Shown here: one piece after another, positions 1 to 7,441 of the stretch
Layout of the letters: the number at the start of each line of letters is the position of its first letter
Position numbering within the stretch: the first letter of the stretch is position 1
Source: Anoxypelagibacter denitrificans
Lineage (GTDB): Bacteria > Pseudomonadota > Alphaproteobacteria > Pelagibacterales > Pelagibacteraceae
Reading direction: 5' to 3'
Assembly: GCA_017640265.1 (NCBI GenBank)
Contig: JAGFVZ010000034.1
Coordinates: 1 to 9,556, forward strand
Length of the DNA: 9,556 nt
The notes under the pieces: generated by a model
Told to the model about the DNA's origin: nothing
The model's input: only the letters and a program-made list of their open reading frames with translations
The model's database searches: none
Made by a program: the position numbers and the translations under genes

Positions 1-2354
1 TTTTTACTTACTTGATCAATATCTTTTTCACTTAAAGTTTTGTCTCTAGGTTCTAGAGTTACATTAAAAGCAATAGATTTCTTTCCTGAGGTAATATTAT
101 CTCCCTGATAAACATCAAAAATTCTTACATCCTTAATTAATTCTTTATCAATTTTCTTAACTAAACTAATAATTTCTCCAGAACTATATTTTTCATCAAT
201 AACAAAAGCAAAATCTCTAACTACTTTTTGATAATCTGAAACAATAAATTGAGGTTTTGCTTCTCTAATTTTCTTTCTTGACTCGGGTATATTATCTAAA
301 AAGATTTCAAAACCTAAAACGTTATCAATTCTGAGATCCAACTTTTTAACAATTGATGGGTGAATTTCTCCGAAATATGCTAGTTCTGGACCGCTAGATG
401 AACCCAGTGATAGCAAACCGGATCTTCCTGGATGATACCATCTTTTTGTTTTATTGGTCACAATTATCTTATCGCTGTCAATACCAACTTCATTTAGAGT
501 TCTTAGAGCATCATTTTTAATGTCATAAACATCAAAGTTTCGTTCTTTTTCTATCCAATTTTTTCTAGAATACTTTCCTGTTTTAATTGCACCAATCATT
601 GTTGATTGTTCTCCAGGTTTGCTACCTTTAAAAACCGGTCCTATTTCAAACAACATTAAATCTTCAAAATTTCTATGAATATTTTTTTTCGCACTAATAA
701 TTAAATTTGAATAAAGAGATGATCTTAGAACATCTAAATCAGACGAAATTGGATTAGATAATTTAATCTCACTTTTTAATTCTGAAAACAAAGTGTCCGT
801 TTTTGAATCTGTAAATGACCAGGTAACTGCTTCGATATAACCTTTTGAAGCAACTGATCTCTGGGCAAAATGAAAAAGTTTTTGTTTATAATTTAATGTG
901 TCTTTAATATTTTCTTTTTCAGGATTTATTAAAGGTATCTTGTCATAACCTTTAATTCTTGTTAACTCCTCTATAAGATCTATATCTTCCTTAATATCTG
1001 GTCTCCAAGTAGGTGGTAAAACCTTCATTTTTTTTCCACTCATTCTTAAAGAACATCCTAACGAGGATAAAATTTTTTTGATTTCTGCGCTTGTAATTGA
1101 AAATCCAATAACTTTTGAAAACTTTTCCAGTTCTAAATCAATTATTTTTCTTTCATCTTTTATCTTTCCTACAATTGAAAACTTGCTTGCTTCACCGCCA
1201 CATATGTCCAGTATCATGCACATTCCAAGTTCTAAACCTAATTTTATAGAATCAGGATCTATCCCTCTTTCAAACCTATATTTTGCATCGGTATCAATAT
1301 TTAATATTTTAGAAGTTTTTCTAATTGTTGATGGAAAAAAATATGCAGATTCCAATAAAATATTTTTAGTAGAAAATTCTGTACCAGATCTAGTTCCTCC
1401 AATAATTCCTCCAAGACCTAAAACGCCCGATTTGTCACTTATTGCACACATATTATTTGGGAGTGTATATTTTTTATTGTCTAAAGCTTCAAAAGACTCG
1501 CCTTTTTTTGAGTTTCTAACAATAATTTCTTGATCAATCTTATCAGCATCGTAAGCATGCAAAGGTCGATTTAAATCAAACATTACATAATTGGTAGCAT
1601 CTACGATTGCTGAAATAGGTTTCAAACCTAAAGATATAATTCTTTTTTTAAGCCAATCTGGACTTTCTTTATTTTGAACATTTTTAATATATACGCTTCC
1701 AAAAATACCACAGCCCTGACCTTTTTCTTTTTTTATTGAAACTTTAATTGGGCTTTTGAATTTTTGGTTTATTTTAATAGAAGGTTGTTTTTTTAATTGA
1801 CCTAAACCTGAGGATGCCAAATCTCTGGCAATACCTCGCACGCCCAAACAATCAGGTCTATTCGGAGTAATAGTAATATCTATAACTTTTTCCCCTGTAT
1901 TTTTAAAAAATTTTTCACCTATATTTTTTTCTTTTTTATTTAACTCAATAATTTTTTCTTGATCCGAAGACTGATTGAGTTCATATCCGGAACATAACAT
2001 TCCATGAGATTCGATCCCCCTAATTTTTACTACTTTCAATTTCATCTTGGTTTTAGGAATTACTGCCCCAGGAGGAGCATAAACTGTAAATAATCCATCT
2101 CGTGAATTTTGAGCGCCGCAAACAACTTTTACCAAGCCCTCTTTGCCGATATCAACATCGCAAAGTTTTAGTTTGTCTGCATTTGGATGTTTTTGGGATT
2201 TGACAATTTTACAAATAATAAAACTGTCTGAACTTCCATTTAATGATTTTACATTCTCCACTTCCAAGCCGATTTCTGTTAAGCGCTCAACCACTTGGTT
2301 TAAATTTGACTTAGTTGATAAGTGATTTTTCAACCACGATAGTGAAGTTATCAT
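1..2354 (-). CDS. pheT: Phenylalanyl-tRNA synthetase beta subunit, 3' end cut off by the window
   Basis: This is the beta chain of the alpha2-beta2 enzyme that charges tRNA-Phe; it carries the tRNA-binding and editing domains. The frame is open from ATG 2354-2352 to the window edge, 784 complete codons. The family is usually about 800 residues, so only the last 15-20 are likely missing. The EMAP-II-like tRNA-binding domain covers about residues 39-150, with HPNADKL at 56-62 and VVCGAQN further on. B3/B4 editing-domain segments follow (VDATNYVM, RPLHAYDADK, GGIIGGTRSGT), then the B5 domain and the catalytic-like core, where SVASKGYIEAVTWSF lies. The ferredoxin-fold anticodon-binding domain (VVRDFAFVID, FDVYQG, LEPRDKTLSE) is near the end. 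The start ATG overlaps the pheS TGA in an ATGA, which implies translational coupling. I saw no frameshift. Confidence 0.97.
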   Translation of the reverse strand, partial: MITSLSWLKNHLSTKSNLNQVVERLTEIGLEVENVKSLNGSSDSFIICKIVKSQKHPNADKLKLCDVDIGKEGLVKVVCGAQNSRDGLFTVYAPPGAVIPKTKMKLKVVKIRGIESHGMLCSGYELNQSSDQEKIIELNKKEKNIGEKFFKNTGEKVIDITITPNRPDCLGVRGIARDLASSGLGQLKKQPSIKINQKFKSPIKVSIKKEKGQGCGIFGSVYIKNVQNKESPDWLKKRIISLGLKPISAIVDATNYVMFDLNRPLHAYDADKIDQEIIVRNSKKGESFEALDNKKYTLPNNMCAISDKSGVLGLGGIIGGTRSGTEFSTKNILLESAYFFPSTIRKTSKILNIDTDAKYRFERGIDPDSIKLGLELGMCMILDICGGEASKFSIVGKIKDERKIIDLELEKFSKVIGFSITSAEIKKILSSLGCSLRMSGKKMKVLPPTWRPDIKEDIDLIEELTRIKGYDKIPLINPEKENIKDTLNYKQKLFHFAQRSVASKGYIEAVTWSFTDSKTDTLFSELKSEIKLSNPISSDLDVLRSSLYSNLIISAKKNIHRNFEDLMLFEIGPVFKGSKPGEQSTMIGAIKTGKYSRKNWIEKERNFDVYDIKNDALRTLNEVGIDSDKIIVTNKTKRWYHPGRSGLLSLGSSSGPELAYFGEIHPSIVKKLDLRIDNVLGFEIFLDNIPESRKKIREAKPQFIVSDYQKVVRDFAFVIDEKYSSGEIISLVKKIDKELIKDVRIFDVYQGDNITSGKKSIAFNVTLEPRDKTLSEKDIDQVSK

Positions 2355-3418
2355 CTGCTCAAACCTCTGTAGTTTGTTGGAACATCTAGTGGATCGAAAC
2401 CATAAAATTCTAACCATCGAATATCGCTTTCAAAAAATGCTCTAAGATCATTGATTCCATATTTCAACATAGCCAAACGGTCTAATCCAACACCAAATGC
2501 GTAACCTTGGTATTGCTTTGTATTTACTTTTACATTTTTAAGAACGTTAGGATGCACCATTCCACAACCAAGAATTTCTAACCACTTATCGCCTTCTCCA
2601 ATTTTAATTTGGCCATTTTTAATTTTATATCCAATATCCACTTCAGCTGATGGTTCTGTAAAAGGGAAATGGCTGGGTCTAAATCTTATTTTTACTTTTT
2701 CGACCTCAAAAAATTTCTTTACAAAATAATATAAGCAACCCTTAAGATGTCCCATGTTAACGTTTTCATCTATATGTAAGCCCTCCAATTGATGAAACAT
2801 GGGTGAGTGTGTTTGATCACTATCACATCTATAAGTTCTACCAGGCACGATTATTTTAAATGGAGGTTTGCTTTTTAGCATTGTTCTAATTTGTACTGGC
2901 GATGTATGTGTTCGTAAAAGTAAATCTTTAGAATGATCTAGATAAAAAGTATCTTGCATATCTCTTGCGGGATGATTTTCAGGTGTATTAAGTGCGGAAA
3001 AATTATAATATTCGCTCTCTACATCAGGTCCTTCCTCAACAGAAAAACCTATTTCAGCAAAAATAGAAGTAACCTCATCTATAACTTGTGAAACTGGATG
3101 AATTTTCCCAGTGAAGTAAGTTCGTCCTGGCAGAGTTATATCTATTTTTTCGTTTTTAAGTTTCTGGTCAATTTCTTTATTACTTAAATCTAAAGTCTTT
3201 TTATTAATAAAGTTTGTTAAATCTTCTTTTGCTTTATTAAGCTGTAATGCAATTGCCTTTTTCTCTTCTGCTGGTAAATTTCCTAATTTTTTAAATTCCA
3301 AAGTGAGAAAACCGTTCTTTCCAAAAATTTCAGTTTTTATATTGTCCAAATCTAATGGATTTTTAATTTTTTCAATTTTTGAAATATATTCAGTTTTTCT
3401 ATTATCTAATTTGCTCAT
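2351..3418 (-). CDS. pheS: Phenylalanyl-tRNA synthetase alpha subunit
   Basis: This is the catalytic class II synthetase chain that activates phenylalanine and transfers it to tRNA-Phe, partnered by the PheT product next to it. At 355 residues it is full length. Residues 1-95 form the charged N-terminal coiled-coil region. The catalytic core follows, with GPDVESEYYNF at 130-140, HPARDMQDTFY at 149-159 and RTHTSPVQIR at 169-178. Motif 2 is GRTYRCDSDQTHSPMFHQLEG at 193-213, and motif 3 is GYAFGVGLDRLAML at 305-318. The tail after RWLEFYGF (DPLDVPT...) resembles alphaproteobacterial PheS. A Shine-Dalgarno-like AGGGAA (complement of 3431-3436) lies about 12 nt upstream of the ATG. It is separated from rplT by the unknown gene at 3611-4114, so it may have its own promoter. 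Confidence 0.98.
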   Translation of the reverse strand: MSKLDNRKTEYISKIEKIKNPLDLDNIKTEIFGKNGFLTLEFKKLGNLPAEEKKAIALQLNKAKEDLTNFINKKTLDLSNKEIDQKLKNEKIDITLPGRTYFTGKIHPVSQVIDEVTSIFAEIGFSVEEGPDVESEYYNFSALNTPENHPARDMQDTFYLDHSKDLLLRTHTSPVQIRTMLKSKPPFKIIVPGRTYRCDSDQTHSPMFHQLEGLHIDENVNMGHLKGCLYYFVKKFFEVEKVKIRFRPSHFPFTEPSAEVDIGYKIKNGQIKIGEGDKWLEILGCGMVHPNVLKNVKVNTKQYQGYAFGVGLDRLAMLKYGINDLRAFFESDIRWLEFYGFDPLDVPTNYRGLSR

Positions 3419-3513
3419 TTAATTTAATTCTTCCCTAAAAGATAAGATATAAATCAAAGATCCTTGTTAGTTAAGTTGTAAATATTTGTTTTTGCCATTT
3501 TTGATCATCTTCT

Positions 3514-3542
3514 ACTATCTTAAAAATACAGAATATACACAA
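3514..3542 (-). promoter_or_regulatory. Weak candidate promoter for pheS-pheT
   Basis: Reading the minus strand, TTGTGT (complement of 3537-3542) is followed after 17 nt by GATAGT (complement of 3514-3519). Transcription would start near 3507, giving a leader of about 90 nt. Agreement with sigma-70 consensus is modest (3/6 and 4/6) and the region is AT-rich, so a chance match is quite possible. A promoter here would make sense because the upstream gene is separated from pheS by 192 nt. Confidence 0.18.
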
Positions 3543-3550
3543 AAAATTTG

Positions 3551-3562
3551 TATTAGCTAATA
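3551..3562. repeat. 12-bp perfect palindrome TATTAGCTAATA
   Basis: This is a perfect inverted repeat with no spacer, in the gap between pheS and the unknown gene. It could be an operator for a dimeric DNA-binding protein, but in AT-rich DNA such a palindrome is not rare. I record it only because it is the clearest symmetric element in this gap and is just upstream of a weak promoter candidate. Confidence 0.3.
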
Positions 3563-3610
3563 AAACTGAACTAAATGCGTGGTATATGTGTTTCTATTTT
3601 GAGAATTATT

Positions 3611-4114
3611 TCAACTGATTTTTAGTGGTAAACTTGGATTGCTCTCAAAAGATTCCTGTTTTGTAATATCTTCTGCTTGTTGTGATTTTTTCATTAATGC
3701 CCATGTTTCATACTCTTTACACATTCGAAAAACAGTTTCATATCGTTTAGCTATTTTATTTGTAGACAATTCTTTTAAAGCAGAATCTTTTTCTTTTTCT
3801 AATTGTTTCATATTTTCATGGGATATTTGTTCTCCGGAATCAGGAAGATAGTATCCACTTCTATCGTCACTAGGATTAGATTTTATTTCATCGATGAGTT
3901 TTTTAAACAATTGACAGGTCGTTATTTGCTCTTTGTACTCTTTACGTTCAACAAATTTATACAGTGCATTTTTTATAGGAGGTTTGCCCATTTTAGACCA
4001 AAGCATAGTTAGGTGAATATAAATAATCTCATATAATCTGATTGGAATCGGTTTTCCTTTAGCTTTTTTTCTCCACGTTAGATAGCGTCTTATTTCTATG
4101 TCGTGTTGAGCCAT
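3611..4114 (-). CDS. Hypothetical protein, 167 residues, between rplT and pheS
   Basis: I do not recognise this protein. It is soluble, basic at the start (RRYLTWRKKAKGK) and rich in charged residues; I see no signal peptide or membrane segment. Residues 20-90 look helical and end in a short turn (SDDRSGYYLPDSG, residues about 77-89). That could be the wing of a winged-helix DNA-binding fold, but this is a guess. Residues 95-150 are probably an alpha-helical or coiled-coil stretch (MKQLEKEKDSALKEL), and the tail is polar and probably disordered. The start is supported by AAGGAAAG (complement of 4125-4132), about 10 nt from the ATG. Its bases resemble those of its neighbours, so recent transfer is not indicated. 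It interrupts the usual rplT-pheS adjacency and has non-coding DNA of 192 and 243 nt on its two sides, so it is probably transcribed separately. Confidence 0.75.
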   Translation of the reverse strand: MAQHDIEIRRYLTWRKKAKGKPIPIRLYEIIYIHLTMLWSKMGKPPIKNALYKFVERKEYKEQITTCQLFKKLIDEIKSNPSDDRSGYYLPDSGEQISHENMKQLEKEKDSALKELSTNKIAKRYETVFRMCKEYETWALMKKSQQAEDITKQESFESNPSLPLKIS

Positions 4115-4158
4115 TATTTAATTTCTTTCCTTTTCTTTATTATTATTCATTGATCTAC

Positions 4159-4194
4159 ATTAATATTAATATTAATATTAATATTAATATTAAT
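4159..4194. repeat. Hexanucleotide microsatellite (ATTAAT)x6
   Basis: Six perfect head-to-tail copies of ATTAAT fill 36 nt. The unit is its own reverse complement, so both strands read the same. The tract lies 45-80 nt upstream of the start codon of the 167-residue gene, where promoter elements would be expected. Read in another register it offers repeated TATTAA hexamers, a 4/6 match to a -10 box. A TTTACT (complement of 4215-4220) lies 19 nt ahead of the first such hexamer, which is a loose -35 fit. Copy number of such tracts can change by replication slippage. Confidence 0.9.
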
Positions 4195-4303
4195 AAAATT
4201 AAAGAGCGTGTTAAAGTAAAAACGGATTTTTGTTTTAGATCACTAAAATATAAAACTTATCAGCGATAAAATAATTAAATATAAATAAATTATTCTATCT
4301 AAT

Positions 4304-4309
4304 ATTATA
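4304..4309 (-). promoter_or_regulatory. Perfect TATAAT -10 hexamer, possible promoter for the 167-residue gene
   Basis: The minus strand reads TATAAT at this place, inside the gap after rplT. No convincing -35 box lies 16-18 nt upstream. If used, it would start transcription near 4297 and leave a leader of about 180 nt that contains the ATTAAT tract. In DNA this rich in A+T the hexamer alone is weak evidence. Confidence 0.2.
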
Positions 4310-4312
4310 GCG

Positions 4313-4344
4313 AAATCTTTTTTAAAATACTTATTAAAAGATTT
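4313..4344 (-). terminator. Possible weak terminator or 3' hairpin after rplT
   Basis: AAATCTTTT (4313-4321) and AAAAGATTT (4336-4344) form a 9-bp perfect stem with a 14-nt loop, beginning 13 nt past the rplT stop. It has only one G-C pair and no clear U-tract follows on the minus strand, so it may be a weak terminator, an mRNA end stabiliser or chance. Its place at the end of the thrS-to-rplT run is the main argument for a role. Confidence 0.28.
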
Positions 4345-4357
4345 TACAAAATTTTAA

Positions 4358-4714
4358 TTAGTTGAGGGAAGATTGAACTTTTTTAACAATAGATTTAAAG
4401 ACTTCTGGCTCGTTATAAGCGATATCTGCTAACACTTTGCGATCCATTTTAATTTTTGACTTATTTAAACCGTTTATAAACTTAGAGTATGTCAGTCCCT
4501 CCAATCTTACACCGGCATTAATTCTTTGTATCCATAAAGATCGAAATTCTCTTTTTTTTGCACGTCTATCCCTGTAAGCATATTGCATTGCTTTTTCCAT
4601 TGCTTGACGAGCTATACGGATCGTATTTTTTCTTCTACCAAACTGTCCTTTGACGGCTTTTAGAACTTTTTTGTGTCTTGCCTTACTAGTTACTCCTCTT
4701 TTAGTTCTTGCCAT
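4358..4714 (-). CDS. rplT: 50S ribosomal protein L20 (bL20)
   Basis: bL20 binds 23S rRNA early in assembly of the large subunit. The 118-residue length is normal for the family. The N-terminus MARTKRGVTSKARHKKVLK and the segment with QAMEKAMQYAYRDRRAKKREFR (about residues 37-58) are highly characteristic, as is LWIQRINAGVR at about 60-70. The long basic N-terminal arm reaches into the rRNA; the globular C-terminal half starts near residue 60. Its Shine-Dalgarno AAGGGG (complement of 4720-4725) lies inside the last codons of rpmI. The two genes are 1 nt apart (TAA-A-ATG), so translation is probably coupled. In several bacteria bL20 represses its own operon; I saw no recognisable L20-binding mimic here. 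Confidence 0.98.
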   Translation of the reverse strand: MARTKRGVTSKARHKKVLKAVKGQFGRRKNTIRIARQAMEKAMQYAYRDRRAKKREFRSLWIQRINAGVRLEGLTYSKFINGLNKSKIKMDRKVLADIAYNEPEVFKSIVKKVQSSLN

Positions 4715-4715
4715 T

Positions 4716-4922
4716 TTATCCCCTTAAATTGTAGGGCATATACGATTTTACTATTTTAGAATCTTGTTTGGACATAATCGTAGTACCTCTTTGTTTTCGA
4801 ATTTGTGAATTAGTTCTCTTAACCATGCCGTGTCTCTTTCCAGATTGTGGCATCTTAACTTTTCCAGATTTAGTTAACCTAAATCTTTTTTTTGCTGAAC
4901 TTTTTGTTTTTAACTTTGGCAT
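4716..4922 (-). CDS. rpmI: 50S ribosomal protein L35 (bL35)
   Basis: This is a small, very basic large-subunit protein of 68 residues, normal for the family. The diagnostic N-terminus MPKLKTKSSAKKRFRLTKSG and the internal GKRHGMVKRTNSQIRKQRG are present. The family's usual C-terminus (KSYMPY...) is also there. The gene follows infC after a 56-nt gap with no obvious promoter, and it runs into rplT. I see no strong Shine-Dalgarno ahead of the ATG (the preceding bases read AAGTCCGATACC), so initiation may depend on coupling with infC or on A-rich leader sequence. Confidence 0.97.
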   Translation of the reverse strand: MPKLKTKSSAKKRFRLTKSGKVKMPQSGKRHGMVKRTNSQIRKQRGTTIMSKQDSKIVKSYMPYNLRG

Positions 4923-4978
4923 GGTATCGGACTTATATAGATATTGGTTTTAGTTTACAAGATGATTTTATGAAGAAA

Positions 4979-5524
4979 TTAATTGGGAAGTACTATCATA
5001 ATCATTTGTCTGCCTTCAAATTTAGGCATCACTTCCACTTTGCCTATATCTTTTGTATCTTCAATAATTCGATCCATTAAATCTCTTCCTAACTGAACAT
5101 GCTGCATTTCTCTTCCTTTGAATTTTACGGTAAATTTTACTTTATCTCCTTTTGTTAAAAACTTTTTAGCATTTTTTATTTTAAAATTATAATCATGTAT
5201 TTCTGTACCAGGTCTCAACTTTAATTCTTTAAGAGTAGCGATTTTTTGATTCTTTTTTGCTTTGCTGGCTTTCTTTTGCATATCATACTTATATTTGCCC
5301 ATAGACATAATTTTACATACGGGCGGATTAACTTTGGAGGATATTTCTACAAGATCAAGTCCTTCTCTTTTTGCGGTTTCAATTGCTTCTTTAATTGGTA
5401 AAACCCCCAAATTTTCTCCACTGCTACTAATAACTTGAACATCCACGCTTTTTATCCAGTGGTTCGATCTCGGACCGTAAAACTTTCTTTTGTTTTGAAA
5501 ATAATTTTTTCTAGGTTTTGGCAC
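4979..5524 (-). CDS. infC: Translation initiation factor IF-3
   Basis: IF-3 binds the 30S subunit, keeps it apart from 50S and checks start-codon and initiator-tRNA pairing. The protein has 181 residues, typical length. The N-terminal domain shows SSSGENLGVLPIKEAI (about 33-48), REGLDLVEIS (53-62) and PPVCKIMSMGKYKYD (67-81). A basic helical linker follows (KKASKAKKNQK). The C-terminal domain shows KELKLRPGTEIHDYNFKIKNAKKFL (99-123), VKFKGREMQH (133-142) and the end PKFEGRQMIMIVLPN. The start is GTG (5524-5522), immediately after the thrS TAA, which is in the same frame, so no upstream start is possible. No clear Shine-Dalgarno is seen. Residues 18-25 (PRSNHWIK) differ from the common RINxxI form. 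Confidence 0.97.
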   Translation of the reverse strand: MPKPRKNYFQNKRKFYGPRSNHWIKSVDVQVISSSGENLGVLPIKEAIETAKREGLDLVEISSKVNPPVCKIMSMGKYKYDMQKKASKAKKNQKIATLKELKLRPGTEIHDYNFKIKNAKKFLTKGDKVKFTVKFKGREMQHVQLGRDLMDRIIEDTKDIGKVEVMPKFEGRQMIMIVLPN

Positions 5525-7441
5525 TTAGTTTATTGGAAGATCATTTGATAATTTAATATTTTGTATGGCTTTGCTAAATTTTATTGTTTCTTGTTTTTTT
5601 GATCCAAGTTTTCTTATAGTAACAGTTTTGTTCGATATTTCTTTCTTTCCACAGATTAACAACAATGGAACTTTAGACAATGAATGTTCTCTAATTTTAT
5701 AATTAATTTTTTGATTTCTTAAATCCACTTCGCATTTTATACCTTCTTTGAAGAGTTCTTCAAATATTTTTTTTGCATACTTATTGTGCTCTTCGGCTAT
5801 AGGCAATACAACAACTTGTGATGGAGAAAGCCAAAATGGGAGTTTGCCCGCATAATTTTCAATTAAAATTCCAATGAATCTTTCTAGAGAACCAAAAAGT
5901 GCTCTGTGCAACATAACCGGTACTTTTTTGGTTCCATCTTTATCTACAAAAGTAGCACCAAGCCTTCCTGGAAGATTTAGATCAACTTGAAGTGTGCCAC
6001 ATTGCCAATCACGTCCAATGGAATCTCGAAGTACAAAATCTATTTTTGGTCCATAAAAAGCCCCGTCGCCTTTATTAATTTCATATTTTAGTTTTGATTT
6101 TTTTATTGCTTTTAATAATGCTGCTTCTGCTTTATCCCAAATTTTATCATCTCCAACTCTTTTTGTAGGCCTGTCTGAAAACTGAAGTAAAACATTTTTA
6201 AAGCCAAGATCTTTATAAATTTCCAATATCAGATTAGTTACACTTAAACACTCCTCGGTAATTTGATCTTCGGTGCAAAAAATATGAGCATCATCCTGAG
6301 TAAATGCCCTTACTCTTAATAATCCATGTAGAGCCCCTGAAGGTTCATATCTATGAACTTTACCAAATTCAGATAATTTAAGGGGAAGGTCTCTATAGCT
6401 TTTAAGTCCTTGATTAAAAACTTGTATACCTCCAGGACAATTCATGGGTTTAATAGCAAAAATTTTTTCATCTGGAGTTTCTGAGGTAAACATATTTTCT
6501 CCAAATTTTTCCCAGTGACCAGATTTTTCCCATAAAGCTTTATCCAAAATCTCTGGGGTATTAATTTCCTTATAACCCGCATTTCTTTGTTTCAGTCTCA
6601 TATATTCAATAAGTCTTTGAAACAAATTCCAACCTTTTTCATGCCAAAATACTGCACCTGGACTTTCTTCTCTAAAATGAAAAAGGTCCATTTCTTTTCC
6701 AAGTTTTCTATGATCTCTTTTTTCAGCTTCTTCTAGTCTTTTTAGATAGTCGTCCAACTCCTTTTTGTTTCTCCAACAAGTTCCGTAAATTCTTTGTAAC
6801 ATTTCATTTTTAGAGTCCCCTTTCCAATAGGCTCCAGAAATTTTTGTAAGTTTAAACGCTTTACCTAATTTTCCAGTTGATGATAAGTGGGGTCCTCGAC
6901 AAAGATCATGCCATTTTCCATGAAAATAAATAGATACCTCTTCTTCTGCGGGAATAGCATTGATGAGCTGAGCTTTATAATGCTCGCCTAATTTTTTAAA
7001 ATGAGAAATGGCTTTGTTTCTTTCCCATGTCTCTCTTGTAGTTTTTTCGTCCCGATCAACTATTTCTTTCATTTTTTTTTCAATCTTTTCAAGATCTTCG
7101 CTTGTAAAGGGATCTTTGCGAGAAAAATCGTAATAAAAACCATCTTCAATTACTGGACCAATAGTAACTTGAGTTCCTGGAAAAAGTTCTTGTACGGCCA
7201 TAGCAAGAATATGGGCTGAATCATGCCTTAAAACTTCTAAACCTTCTTTATCTTTCGCTGTTATAATTCTCACATTTGAATCTTTGTTGATTTCGAAGCT
7301 CAAATCTTTAGGTTTTCCGTTAACCATCATTATTAAGGCATCTTTTTCTAGAGATTTGCTTATACGTTTAACAATCTCAAAACCATTGGTGGCTTTTTTA
7401 AAATCTATTTTTTTCCCATCTAAGAGTTTTATTAATGGCAT
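5525..7441 (-). CDS. thrS: Threonyl-tRNA synthetase
   Basis: This class II synthetase charges tRNA-Thr and removes mischarged serine. The 638 residues match the full-length bacterial form. The TGS domain is about 1-60. The editing (SAD) domain carries the HxxxH motif as HDSAH at H73/H77 and a second metal-type motif CRGPH at 181-185. The catalytic core starts near 240. Its zinc ligands appear as C335 (NCPGG), H386 (DDAHIF) and H512 (MLHRALFGS), and the class II motif 2 arginine lies in RVRAFTQDD (376-384). The C-terminal anticodon-binding domain starts near 535 (WLSPSQVVVLPI) and includes VDLRNQKINYKIREH. The start ATG directly abuts the TAA of the upstream glycosyltransferase, and the stop abuts infC. 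All key residues are intact. Confidence 0.98.
   Translation of the reverse strand: MPLIKLLDGKKIDFKKATNGFEIVKRISKSLEKDALIMMVNGKPKDLSFEINKDSNVRIITAKDKEGLEVLRHDSAHILAMAVQELFPGTQVTIGPVIEDGFYYDFSRKDPFTSEDLEKIEKKMKEIVDRDEKTTRETWERNKAISHFKKLGEHYKAQLINAIPAEEEVSIYFHGKWHDLCRGPHLSSTGKLGKAFKLTKISGAYWKGDSKNEMLQRIYGTCWRNKKELDDYLKRLEEAEKRDHRKLGKEMDLFHFREESPGAVFWHEKGWNLFQRLIEYMRLKQRNAGYKEINTPEILDKALWEKSGHWEKFGENMFTSETPDEKIFAIKPMNCPGGIQVFNQGLKSYRDLPLKLSEFGKVHRYEPSGALHGLLRVRAFTQDDAHIFCTEDQITEECLSVTNLILEIYKDLGFKNVLLQFSDRPTKRVGDDKIWDKAEAALLKAIKKSKLKYEINKGDGAFYGPKIDFVLRDSIGRDWQCGTLQVDLNLPGRLGATFVDKDGTKKVPVMLHRALFGSLERFIGILIENYAGKLPFWLSPSQVVVLPIAEEHNKYAKKIFEELFKEGIKCEVDLRNQKINYKIREHSLSKVPLLLICGKKEISNKTVTIRKLGSKKQETIKFSKAIQNIKLSNDLPIN

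Noticed and set aside
1078..1533. Plus-strand ORF of 151 codons inside pheT
   Set aside because: It lies fully antisense to a well-conserved part of pheT (B5 region). Its protein is a low-complexity mirror of AT-rich codons with no family features.
2143..2325. Plus-strand ORF of 60 codons over the start of pheT
   Set aside because: It is antisense to the conserved tRNA-binding domain of pheT, with no start signal and no recognisable product.
3639..4012. Two plus-strand ORFs opposite the 167-residue gene
   Set aside because: The minus-strand frame is longer, has a proper Shine-Dalgarno and plausible soluble-protein composition. The plus-strand frames give hydrophobic, Phe- and Ser-rich shadow sequence.
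4118..4150. Ten-codon upstream ORF (MNNNKEKERN) ending 3 nt before the ATG of the 167-residue gene
   Set aside because: It has no Shine-Dalgarno, its codons are just the A-rich leader, and it overlaps the ribosome site of the main gene. A leader peptide cannot be claimed.
4159..4194. Possible CRISPR-like or iteron array
   Set aside because: The units are 6 nt, perfect and without spacers. This is a microsatellite, and no cas or replication-initiator gene is nearby.
4207..4236. Inverted AAAAC / GTTTT stretch in the rplT-unknown gene gap, possible terminator or small RNA
   Set aside because: The stem is very short and almost only A-U, with no consistent T-tract on either strand. It is no better than chance in this composition.
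4768..5080. Plus-strand ORFs over rpmI and the end of infC
   Set aside because: They are antisense to confidently identified ribosomal protein and IF-3 genes.
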